DNA from: Candolleomyces eurysporus
Taxonomy: Eukaryota; Basidiomycota; Agaricomycetes; Agaricales; Psathyrellaceae
Reading direction: 5' to 3'
DNA: 19,779 bases
NCBI GenBank assembly: GCA_027579435.1
Contig: JANBPK010001640.1
Location: 1-19,779, forward strand
Position numbers and translations under genes: made by a program. The notes below the pieces were generated by a model that ran no database searches, had not been told where the DNA came from, and was given only the letters and a program-made list of their open reading frames with translations. Positions within the stretch are counted from its first letter, which is position 1. The number at the start of each line of letters is the position of its first letter. Below are positions 8,614-19,065 of the stretch, in pieces.

Positions 8614-10895
8614 ATGCACTGGCAGCCTTCTACATCCTCGGTTGCTACTGCGATTTCAGCATACGCGGCGTACAAGATCTTCCTCTTCTTCTACCGCCGA
8701 TGTTACTCGCCGCTGAGACACCTCCCTGGCCCACCTCGCCCAAGTTTTCTGATTGGGAATGAGAAGGAAATTTGGGATACAGTACGTCGGCCCGATGGGT
8801 GTGAGTGGTTATTAGTATGATTCAATTGCTGATTGCGCCGTACACGACGCTGCGTGTAGGAAAGCTATCCTATCCATGAGCAGTGGATCGAGAAATACGG
8901 TCCTACGATGCTCGTACCGGGCTTCCTTGGGGTGAGTGAGCGCTAGCGCTTCTCGTACCGTCCATCCTCTTATCATCCGAGTCTGATGATCGAGGTCTTT
9001 TTTTTCGAATGAAAGGCGAATCATCTGTACACCACGGACTTGAAAGCGCTCAACCATGTCATGATGAATAGCAACATCTACCAGAAACCAGATTTCTTTA
9101 GGTACTACCTTGCGGAAGTTGTAGGGCAAGGCCTACTCGTAGTCGAGGAAGACGTTCACAAGAACCATGTAGGTCCACCGTTGGGCCTTTCGAGTCCAAG
9201 TCGTCGCTAATATGCAATGTATGGCGTCGTGCAGCGCAGGGTCATGAATCCGGCATTCGGAGCAGCGCAAATTCGCGAATTGACGGATGTTTTCGTTGAA
9301 AAATCGATCGAACTCCGAGACGCTTGGGACGCAGAACTTCGCACGCAGCAAGGCGAAGCTGAAGGGAAGATTGACGTACTGTCATGGCTCAGTAGGATGA
9401 CTTTGGATGTGATCGGACAGGCTGGTGAGTTCAAAGTGTATCCTGCTAGACGGATCTGTATGAAACGCCATCTCATTAGGTTTCAACTATCAATTCAACG
9501 CGCTGGCTAATGGAGAAGAGGAGAATGAGCTTAATCGCGCTTTCTCAACCATATTTTCGAGCAATATGGAGTTTTCTATCATTACTTTTCTACGCCTAGG
9601 ATTTCCGAGCTTGCGCTGGGTGGTAAGTGTCCACAGTCTCTCCTGACGCAAATCCCGGCGACTGACTTCCATATACAGCCAGAAATGAAGGATGATGGAT
9701 CCAAACAGGCTCGCGCAACCATGGATAGGGTCGGAAGAGAGCTCTTAGAAGGCAGCAAGAAGAACCTACAGACCTCTGGGAAAGTTGAGAAATCAGCGTT
9801 GAAGGGGAGAGATATCTTAACTCTCCTTCTGCGTGCCAACATGGCGACCGATGTTCCGGAGCATCAACGAATGAGCGATGAGGAAGTCCTTGCACGTAAG
9901 TCTTCATTTAGCTGTTTCCTCGTTATTACGCTTAATACTCATACAACGACACTACCAGAGATACCCACATTTTTGGCAGCTGGCCACGAAACAACGAGGT
10001 GAGTCGGCAGATCAGCTCCTCTGTGGCGAGCCTACTAATGCTATTGTGATACATATGAAGTACGGGAACCACCTGGGCACTCTATGCACTGAGCGAAAAC
10101 CCGCAAGTCCAGAAGAAATTACGGGACGAACTTTCAGCTATCTCAACGGACAACCCTACGATGGACGAGCTCAACTCCCTCCCATACCTTGACACGGTGG
10201 TCCGTGAAGTACTTCGACTGTACCCTCCCGTTCCGTTCAGTGAGAGGCTCACCGCCAAGGAGGACGTGATTCCGTTGAGTGTGCCCATTACGGACAGGAA
10301 TGGGAAGGTGCACGAGTATCTCGAGTAAGTCCTATCTCCCTCTTCGAATTGCAATATATCTCTGATCACACTCGTACGATGCAGAGTTCCAAAGGGACAA
10401 TTCGTTTTTATGCCCATTCTTTCCGTGAACAGGGATAAGAAGATTTGGGGCGAGGATAGTCTCAAGTTCAGGTGCGTCTTCAAGCCCGTAGCTTGCTTAG
10501 TACGGTACTCACAGGAAAATGACAGGCCGGAGCGTTGGGAATCCCCGCCCGAGGGCGCGAGCGCCATTCCAGGTGTATGGGGAAACATGCTAACATTCAT
10601 TGGAGGCCCGCGAGCGTGCATCGGGTATCGATTTTCTCTTGTCGAGTAAGTCTTTCTCTCCGTTTACGGCTTTCCCAGAAAGCTAATATCCATTGGTCAA
10701 CTTGAATCTTCATCTGGATCCCGTAGAATGAAAGCCCTGCTCTTCACTCTCGTCCGAGCGTTTGAGTTCGAGCTAGGGGTGCCTGCTGAGGAAATCGGGG
10801 TATCATCTTGGATCGTTCAGAGGCCTTTCCTGAGGTCAAACCCAGAAGCTGGGAACCAGCTACCTTTGAAGGTGAAACCAGTTCGTCGAATGTAG
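8614..10895 (+). CDS. Cytochrome P450 monooxygenase, copy 2 (11 exons, intact)
   Basis: Recent duplicate of the gene at 1497-3772. Exons: 8614-8781, 8860-8931, 9016-9168, 9235-9424, 9480-9622, 9679-9895, 9959-9998, 10061-10324, 10385-10471, 10526-10645, 10727-10895. Every exon has the same length as in copy 1, giving 540 residues. The membrane anchor, LPGPPRP hinge, AGHETTS, EVLR, PERW and [10 protein letters not shown] motifs are unchanged, so both copies should fold and bind haem. By my reading about 19 residues differ, among them L5P in the anchor, S71P, V466M and N483L around the haem loop, and a cluster in exon 4 (ELHGQR becomes ELRTQQ). The donor of intron 3 is GTAGGT instead of GTAAGT. 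The 3' end faces an inverted P450 relic 157 bases downstream. Substrate and CYP family are not determinable here. Confidence 0.95.
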
Positions 10896-11051
10896 AAGTT
10901 GAACCAAACCCTTAGCGAGACTGTATTCTGTTTACATTGTGTATTTTGAAGTTGCTGCATGAATATCATTGAGCGAGGGATACTATGTCTAACGGAATAC
11001 ATTACAGAGCCACAGAAATTGGCTGTATGCATTGGTAGACCAAGTTGGCCA

Positions 11052-11762
11052 TTACGCTCGTTTACCCAGCTTCACCTTCCAGGGGAGTTGGTTCCCTGTC
11101 TCTGGCTTCGACCTCGAAAAAGGTCTCTGAACGATCCACGACGTGATTCCAACACCCTCCAGTGGTACTGCGAACTCGTACTCGAACGTTCGGACAAGTG
11201 TGAAGAGAAGAACTTTCATCTTAGCAAAACGTTGCGGTGAGTAAAGCCGGTTGTTGACTTGTGATCAACAGACTTACTCAACGAGAGAGAATCAGTATCC
11301 AGTGCACGCTCGTGGACCTCCAAGGAAAGTAAGCATGTAACCCCAGACACCCGGAACGGCACTTGCACCCTGGGGACAGATTCCCAGCGTTCTGGTCGAG
11401 TACATAAAGTCAATATTGACAATCGAAAACATAATGAATACTGAAGCACCTGAACTCTAGACTGTCCTCACCCCAGTAGAACTAGCTGTCCCTTTGGAAT
11501 TTTGTGCTGTTCACGCCGTCCAATTAGTCGGGAACGAATCTTGGGGTGCCCGAGGAGGAACGTACTCAAGATATTCATGTATCTTACCCTTCCTGTCCAT
11601 AAACGGCTGACTCAACTGGACCACATTCTCTTTCACCGAGAGTCTCTTCCAGTGGGTAAAAGGGACAGGAACGTATAGTCAAAGGGATTCACGGACCACA
11701 GAGTTGAGGTATGGGAGGGAGTTTAATTCATCCATGATGGGTTGTCTGTTGAGAGCGGGATA
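11052..11762 (-). pseudogene. Inverted, older P450 relic (exons 8-11 only)
   Basis: Read on the minus strand, this region matches the second half of exon 8 through exon 11 of the two intact P450s, clearly more diverged than they are from each other. Exon 11 is still open from KMKVLLFTLV through SWIVQRPF to a TAA at 11054-11052. Exon 10 keeps RPERWES and a haem loop of the form FLGGPRACTG, but one base is missing between them, which shifts the frame. Exon 9 has lost its middle (the [13 protein letters not shown] part). Exon 8 has an in-frame TGA in place of the Arg of EVLR. Exons 1-7 are absent. It is tail to tail with P450-2 and cannot make an enzyme. Confidence 0.85.
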
Positions 11763-11804
11763 ATCCCACGACCACCAAGTTATGGCACCGTACCTCCGAC
11801 TCTC

Positions 11805-14588
11805 ATGCCAAAGGATCAAGCGAGCAACGTAGGCTTCAATTCACGACCATCCAGTCCGTACCCTTCGCCCTGCAACTCTCAGGACGGTCGGATAGAGGTG
11901 TCGAGAAAGAAGCCGTCATGCTTAACAATCGGGTCGCCTTCTTCTCAGCAATCCGGTAACGGCATCGTGTCCCAACCTTCATCGGCAACCCTTCATTCAT
12001 CCTTTGGAGAAGGTTTGCACTCTATTCCCTTGGTGAACGATGTGTACACTCAGCTCCCACCGCCCCGCCCTTCACCCATGTCTTTTGGTGTAGACACAAT
12101 CGTCATGCCATCGCAAAATTCCTCTGCGGCTCAGAGGTATGTTGATAGGACCGTTAAGAGGCTTCGGCCACCAGCGCCTGTCACACATGGAGCCTCTCCT
12201 TTTACGAGAGAACCACAACCTTATAACCCCCTGTACCCCGATCTTCCACACCCCTCTCCTCTTTGGGTACCCCCTAAGTTGGATCTAGTTGTGGCTCCCA
12301 CCGATCCTTGGGAGAGAAACAGCCAGCACCGGACCTACCGTAGGATTGCTTTGGAGCGAGCAATACCATCGGCAGAGAGACCACCAGAGGCCCACATTCC
12401 CCTCCGAATATCGCCACAGTCGCCAGGCAAACCACTGTTTTGCAACGCACAGCATCAATTGTCGCACTTTGTAGCTCGTTCTCAGCCTGCACAAGTTGTC
12501 GAAGCCCATGAATCACTGCCAGCAGATTCTTCCATGGACATTGTGCGTTCGAGGATATCGTTCCTCAGAAATGCACACCACTTTCAAATGGGCGACTTAA
12601 ACCATTTCAACGTACCCAATGCGACACACTTTACTAGTCATACGGTGGTCGCTTGTGGATCGATTGGTGGTGAGTGTTACGCTTCTCCACGAGGCGATAT
12701 ACTTACATCTGTAATACTGTATTTCACTTTCTCCTAGGCTGGGAGATTTTACTGAAGCACACCGCGCCAAATGCTCTCCACAACTCTAGTGCTCGATATG
12801 ACGCTCCGAAGTGTGATGAAGACACCCGCGTTGAGGTTATCAGCGAGCTCATGGAACGGATTCGGGATTGTGATCATCCTCAACCTTTGATGTGCATGAC
12901 CGGGGCTGCTGGTGCGGGAAAGTCTGCGCTGCAGCAGTCTATCGCTGAATCTTGCGCAAAGGACAACATTTTAGGAGCAGCATACTTCATTTCCGCTGCA
13001 GACCCCAGTCGGAATACAGCATCCACCCTTGTCCCAACCATCGCCTACCAGTTGGGGTCAAATCATCCCACCTTACAGTGTTTCGTTGCTGAGGCAGTGG
13101 AGCGTGACCCCCTCATCTTTTCCCGGTCGCTCGAAACCCAGATGAATACGCTTGTTGTTGGTCCTTTCAAGAGTCTTCAAGGGAGCAAGGGATACGACCC
13201 CCGTACCTTTCCTTATGTTATCTTGATTGATGGCCTTGACGAGTGCCAAGGCGAGTTGAGCAACTCTATGGACCTCCTGCATGTCGACACCAAATACAAA
13301 GCGGAAGATAGACAGGCAGAGATATTAACCGCAATCAAGCGCTCCATCCTCAACAACGACCTTCCCTTCCGTATTCTCATCGCCAGCCGACCCGAGTGGG
13401 CTATTAGTACTGCTTTGGGCACCGGTGGCTGTCTCCACGACCTAGCATACCATATACAACTCAGCGACGAATACGATGCGACAAAAGACATGCGTCGATA
13501 TTTGCGAAGAAGGTTCCAGGATATAGGTCTCAGAATTGGTCAACCCGATTGGTTCACGGAAGCCAACATTGACACCCTTGCAAGAGCTGCGTCCGGGCAG
13601 TTCGTCTATGTTGCGATCGTGTTCAAGTACGTGTCGGAACGTCGGGCGTCGCCTGCGCGCAGGTTGGAGACGGTCCTCAACTGGACACCAGGACAAGCAA
13701 CACGACCATTCGAAGCACTCGATATTCTTTACACCAATATCTTGTTGAATGCAAAGGAAGCATACGAAGCTGTTGATACCCACAGTGGACGTGATTTTCT
13801 TTTGCTGTTCAGGATGCTTGATCTGGATGCCAGAGCTATGCTTTTGGATCGTCCATCCAGCAAATTCGGTCCCGATGTTCTCAGTGAATTGCTTAATTTA
13901 GAGAGCAATGCCTTTGAAATCCTTACCTTGGACCTCCGTTCCCTTGTGCGTCTCAAGAAAGATAAGTCGGGTGCCATGGATCTAACTGTGTACCACAAAT
14001 CCTTGTCTGACTTCCTGGACCACCCAAGTCGTGCAAAGGATTTGTTTGTACCACGGTCTTATGTTTCTTCTCCCATTGCCAAGTGCTGTATGCAGCACAT
14101 CAACGAATCCCCAGAACTCCAGTCTTGTACGTGATCACATTCAATGTTCAAAAATGACTCNAGTTCATGACNTANGTCTAGTANCGGATAAGTGGCCCAN
14201 NTCACTCTCNGAGAAATGCCTGATGANGGCTATCAGAGGGCTATGCTTTTATAACGCTACTGATGATGAAATCATNGATTTCACNCAGAAGNGNGGGTGG
14301 CATAAAATCAACATGGTGCTCTCAAATCCTTCAGGATTNGACATTACCTTTCTNAGCCAACCATATACTGCTTTGGCATGGGTAGAGCACATCAGCCACA
14401 CTGCTGAGAATCTGAAAGTGGGTAGATTTTCTTTGCTTCCTTGGTAAAAACTGACATCTTGTTTTCAGAAACATAAACCTGAAGCGGCTGTGATTATAAG
14501 CCAGTATGTTGACAATTGGAGGCATCTTATCAAGGAAAAGCTGCTTGAAAAGGAACACGACAACATCTTGCCAATTCTTGCAAAGTGA
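11805..14588 (+). CDS. NACHT-domain NTPase, fungal NLR-like protein (4 exons)
   Basis: A STAND-class NTPase of the kind abundant in mushroom genomes. Related fungal proteins act in non-self recognition and programmed cell death, but the role of this one is unknown. Exons 11805-12669, 12738-14126, 14164-14417 and 14469-14588 join in frame to about 875 residues. Residues 1-280 are Ser/Pro-rich and look disordered; I see no known effector domain there. The linker GWEILLKHTAPNALHNSSAR starts at about 289 and is typical of basidiomycete NACHT proteins. Walker A is GAAGAGKS (344-351), Walker B is LIDGLDE (451-457), and the sensor segment is LIASRPE (502-508). The C-terminal part is helical in character, with no WD40, ankyrin or TPR repeats visible. 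The reading frame is open further up to 11727, but no ATG lies before 11805. Intron 3 would be only 37 bases and carries an N in its acceptor, so that junction is less certain. Exon 3 carries 13 Ns. Confidence 0.85.
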
Positions 14589-14689
14589 TGTGTAAAACAG
14601 CTAGCACTACAATATTTTGATGTTAATTTGTTATTGCCCGCAACAATTCAGCACAGCAAGCCTCAGCTTCACCGGTTACCTACAAAGAA

Positions 14690-14695
14690 AATAAA
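14690..14695 (+). promoter_or_regulatory. Possible polyadenylation signal AATAAA of the NACHT gene
   Basis: AATAAA lies about 100 bases after the NACHT stop codon, a suitable distance for a fungal 3' end. The gap 14589-14935 between this gene and the F-box gene holds no other feature I can support; the two genes converge on it. Confidence 0.35.
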
Positions 14696-14935
14696 TACTC
14701 TTTTCCTGGAGATCAGACAAATTCATTTATGATACATATTCTTCCACTTTGCCTCTGTGTTGCGAACGATGAGCTGGTTGGCTTCCTAGGAGAGCAAGAA
14801 CAAACCAGGAGCCATTTCGAAGTGGATCGCGGGGTTCACGCCTCAAAGAACCATGACTAGATCTCCACAAACATACATTATTGCTTTTAGATGTTTCAAT
14901 TCATGATACCAAGAAATACCCTGTCGCTCGTTCCT

Positions 14936-17145
14936 TCACCACACATGCATGTTAACATTCACCTGCAGCATACTGCTCTCCACAGCAACTGTAGAAACTG
15001 CCCTGCCCATCTCCACCCTCCAAATTTCATAGGCCTCCAACGTCGCACAAACAGCATCATCCTCCAAGCACTCTTCCTTCACCTCAATCACCGTCACATT
15101 TGGAAACAAGATCGGCAGCAAACTCATATCCTTCTTCCTCTCGGTTTCATTATAACAGTAGTAGAGTTGGTGTTCGCGTTCGCTAGCGATAACGGGCGGG
15201 TAGCCCTGAAGGATGGGGATGACGACCTTCTTGATTGTCTCCGCGTTGTTGAGAACGAGTCGTTTGGCGCGTACAAAGAGCGAGAGGAGGGATATAAGGG
15301 AGGTGTTTAACAGCTCATGATTCGAAACAATTTCGTTGTTGACATAGCTGAACCCCACAGCGTCACAAATGAAATCTAAATCAACTTTCCACACGTTCTT
15401 GAGCATGGGTACGATCCCGGAGGCTGAGTTGGTGGAAGTCGAGGAGAGGTTGGATAAGAAGTCCGATAAAGCGTGTTGCGAGAGGAACGAGAGCCCTTGG
15501 GCGAGTGAGAGACTGAGTTGGGTCCAAGAAGTGTATCGTCCCGAGAGGTCAATGTCGGCATCGGGATGACAGAAGAATCCGACAAGGCGCTGCTTTTGTA
15601 GCCCACGTCGGTGCTGCTCTTGAGATTGTGGTTCTGGTTCCACGTCCACGTCTTCCTCCAAGTCCGTTCCCTCGTCCTCTTGTATCACTGTCCGGAAGTC
15701 ATTGTCTATAATGACCTCCATATGATCTTCGTCTCGTCTTTCCCCGATCACTTGCTTCTTCCTCTTAGCTCTAGGCAACCCACTCCGACCCTCCTCATAG
15801 TGAAAAGCTACAACCGAAAGCGAGTACTCCCCAATTTTGAGCTTAACTTCCTTCGCACCTCCCGTCCTCCCTCTAAACTTCTCCACAAAATTGGCACCGT
15901 AGGTTGAGAGTATGTTCGGTTCTGGAGGGAGCGTGACATTCAAGCTGAGATGACACTTGGGCACCGGGGCTCCAGGGATACCGTATCCGTCTCTAGGACT
16001 CGACGGGGTTGAGGATGATGGAAGGGCTGAAGGCAACTTGATCCGCTTCGTCAAATATTCGACCATCGTGCTGAACGAAACGATCGCTAGATCCTTAAGC
16101 CTGCTGAACTTTACCACTTCCTGCTCCCCACTACCGCTGCCACTCCCATTTGCGCTATCCCTGCCAGCACCACCGGCCATGACGGAATTCCTAGCCTCTG
16201 GCGGTACCCCAAGCAAATGCAGAGTCTCCAACTGAGGCATAGCCTTGAACACCTCGATCCAACTGTAATCGACTGTGACCGCTCCTTGGGCAACATCATC
16301 ATGATGATCATGCGGTGGTACAATGGTCTGGTTCAGGATGTAGGCAACACCGGCTGGGAGGTTACATGTGATGACGAGCTGAAACGAGGTCAGGTTTGTG
16401 AAGATGTTGATAGATGGGAGGACGGAGGGGTGGAAATCGAGTAAACAGTTTTGGAGGTGGATATGTTGGAAGTGGGGCGCAAGGCCTGAGAAGAGCGTCC
16501 ATACTTGTTGCTGTTGGGTAGTAGAGTTCGTGCCTGAAGGGACCGGATGAGTATTATTCGTATTCGCGTTCGTATTCGTTTGATACCCGGTGGAGCCGAC
16601 AGGCCTTGGGGCAGACAATTTGACCACCCCGTCCGAATCCAACACCTCCGGATCAAATGCCAACCACAGACCCTTCAAAGCCCCCGCTTTCCTTCCAAGC
16701 ACCTCCCTCAGCACGCCCATTTCGTCTTCCCCGGGCGTCCTCTCTGTAAACCTGACCTTTAACAACCCTACGCGTTCGCTAAACTTGTTCAGCACCCTTC
16801 CCCACCTGAGATCGGCCGTAGTCTCGTCGGACGACCCTTCAGAAGGTAAATTTAAAGCCAATCAGGGACTATCACATCCTAAGGTAGCCTGGATCATCAA
16901 CGTCGCACCCGCAGTCCTCTTGAAAATCTTGTTAAACAAGTTCAAAGGCGTTCGAGAGTCAGATCCAGATTGAGGTTTGGAGAGGTCGAGGACACATGCC
17001 CAAGCGGGGGAAGCGCGAAGCGCCAGAGCACGCAAACATGTGAGACGGAGAGGAGGTCACGGAAGGAGTGGGAGACGGAGGACCCACTACAAGCGAGGAG
17101 GTAGAATATGGTTTGCAAGATCTCGACTGGGAGTTCTGCCGACAT
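14936..17145 (-). CDS. F-box protein, long (about 723 residues), two exons with one probable missing base
   Basis: F-box proteins pick substrates for SCF ubiquitin ligases by binding Skp1 through the F-box. Starting at the ATG at 17145, residues about 4-45 show the pattern: LPVEILQTIF, then FRDLLSVSHVCVLWR. Right after this the frame is lost in a run of five Cs (17006-17010 on the plus strand). With a sixth C the reading continues as AWACVLDLSKPQ, the usual continuation in basidiomycete F-box proteins. A 39-base GT/AG intron at 16837-16875 removes an in-frame TGA and joins to a long open exon ending at 14936. The long C-terminal part contains Leu-rich stretches such as LETLHLLG and LTSFQLVITC that may form irregular LRRs, and an acidic Glu/Asp-rich linker in the middle. 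The missing base is probably a sequencing error, because the 1.9 kb exon after it is fully open. The target is unknown. Confidence 0.8.
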
Positions 17146-18755
17146 GGCTTGTGTTCTTTGTTAGTCTGGTGAAGAACTGGGGGTTTGGCGCTGCAGGGTG
17201 TCAGCTTGGCAAAGGGCTATCGTTGTTGGGCTACTCACTTTGAAGAGAATGTATAGATTTAGAGAATAGACGCGTGGGTGAGAGCCACTCAACTTCAAAA
17301 CCCTTAAGGACTCGGATGTCCAATGATCCGGTTTCGGTGACTACGTTCAGAATGCTACTCTTCGAGTTGACATCCACAAAGCGACTATTCTAATTGCATA
17401 GAATATGCACAATTAAAATAGATTCGACGGGCTTATATCTCTTCAGCGTACCTGCGATGAGTATATACGACTGCTGTTCGCCTGGGGTTGTTGATTGGAA
17501 GTAAGTTGAAGTTGCAGACTCCGCGTAGATAAGCCACTCACCTGAGCTCGGTGTGCATTCAGTATATCGCAATCAAAGGCAGAGAGGGAGAGAAGATGAA
17601 CAAACTCTCTCACGAAACCTGCTCTCTTCAAGTGTCGCCACAATACAGAATTAGTGGCTCGATTGACAATCCCAACAGGAATACCAATGATCAACTTCAA
17701 ACGGTGGGTACCTTTTCTACCAGTGGTGAAGGCAATGGGAATGTCTAGCTTCAGCAGAAATCAATGTAAGATTGTGAAATTGGCGCGAGCGGAACGGTCG
17801 AAAAGAAATGATGATGTTCAAATGATTTGCTCGAACAATGGATGGTAGCCAAGCGCACAAGTTGTGGCGTTAGGGCTTGGGATGCTAATATGCACAAATA
17901 TCGACCTCAATTGAACACAATCTTTTTGAGCTCGAATCCCTTCTTCCAGAACCACCAGCTGCTCTTATCTACTCGCCCAAAAACGAGTATATTTGACAGA
18001 AAGATCTCATTACGAACGTCTCTTCGAAAATACGACATTGGTGCGATTCAGATTCAGGCGGTATCTCAGCGTGCAGCGTGCTGCGGCGAATGTACTTGGT
18101 CGGTTCGAGGCTTTCGCTTTTTNGGAAAATGATGGGTGTGTGTTTCTTCCCTGAACAAGGTTCTTCAGCCAAGCATACGGCATGAGGTGGTTGAATGATA
18201 AGCCTGCGAGCAGAAAGGTCTTGTGAACGCATTCAAAGACACCCCGTTCTGAGCCGAATCGAGATTGGTGACTCGTCGAACGAGTAGCCTGAAGAGATCC
18301 GTTTCAAGGGTCAGGCATTCAAGACCTGATATTATAGCACATCATACTTCTCTTTTGATCTTACCCCCAGCGACGGACTGACAGGTGCGTAAGCACGACC
18401 ATCATCCCCGAGCTCGCGGTTTGGTTGCTGACCAGCTGCGGCGTTGACATATCTGCTTAGAAGTAAGAAAGTGTGCCCTTCACGAGTTTGGGAAGTCGTT
18501 CGACGCAGATCTTCAAAAACTCTGCGCTTGCGGTCAGGATTCAGGTCCGATTTCAGCACCAGGTTTCGTTACACAGAGCTCGAGGCAGTACAGCTCATAT
18601 TGTCCCGTCCGCGGGTCATCTTTTTACCTGAACTGTAAGCTCGCCAAACTTTCCCATCAAAAATATTCACGTATCGAGTTGTTTGAGTTCCGGCGAGCGT
18701 ATCTTAAAAGGCCTTGCGGAGGGAAGCAAGTGCGTATATCGTTTCAAGTTCTTTA
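17146..18755. other. Long stretch without a supported gene
   Basis: Short frames on both strands lack recognisable domains. The best hint is a minus-strand frame at 17748-17542. It is 69 codons long, preceded by a pyrimidine-rich TTTCTGCTGAAG acceptor-like end and followed by a GTGAGT donor, and it reads LDIPIAFTTGRKGTHRLK at its start. It could be an internal exon of an unrecognised gene. A single N is at 18123. The part directly before 17145 should contain the promoter of the F-box gene. Confidence 0.4.
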
Positions 18756-19065
18756 GGTGCGAGAAGCGCTAGCGCTCACTCACCCCAAGGAAGCCGGAAC
18801 GAGCATCGTAGAACTGCATCCATTGCTCATGGATAAAATAGCTCTCCTACACGCAGCGTCGTGCACGGTGCAATCGGCAATTAAATGCTGATAACCGCTT
18901 ACACCAATTGGGTCGACGTACTGTATCCCAAATTTCCTTCTCATTCCCAATCAGAAAACTTGGGCGAGGTGGGCCAGGGAGGTGTCTCAGCGGCGAGTAA
19001 CATCGGTGGTAGAAGAAGAGGAAAATCGCAGTAGCAATCGAGGATGTAGAAAGCTGCCAGTGCAT
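18756..19065 (-). pseudogene. Truncated third P450 copy (exons 1-2 only)
   Basis: On the minus strand the shared P450 start (MHWQLSTSS) is at 19065. Eight codons of the membrane anchor (SAYAAYKI in the intact copies) are deleted in frame. The hinge LPGPPRP and the [10 protein letters not shown] end of exon 1 are kept, with the GTACGT donor. Exon 2 has a net loss of eight bases near its middle and one more near its end, so the internal reading is scrambled even though the sum is a multiple of three. Likeness to the other copies stops about 28 bases into intron 2, at 18756, and exons 3-11 are absent. It is closer to the two intact genes than the relic at 11052-11762 is. Confidence 0.9.

Larger units (their letters stand above)
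7176..10930 (+). repeat. Duplicated module, copy 2 (disordered-protein gene, spacer, P450)
   Basis: This aligns with 1-3810 in the same orientation. It has the same gene order and the same intron positions and lengths to within a few bases, and it ends at the matching point after the P450 stop (CCCTTAGCGAGACYGTATTCTG). It lacks the 141-base element of copy 1 and has the fuller first gene. The true left border of the unit may lie further left but cannot be judged, because copy 1 is cut by the window edge. Confidence 0.9.

Noticed and set aside
11742..11804. Upstream extension of the NACHT reading frame before 11805
   Set aside because: The frame is open but begins with TTG, not ATG, and lies partly inside the inverted P450 relic. 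The first ATG is at 11805.
14891..15310. Plus-strand frame across the end of the F-box gene, and similar frames up to 16973
   Set aside because: These are antisense to the long open exon of the F-box gene, which has domain support.
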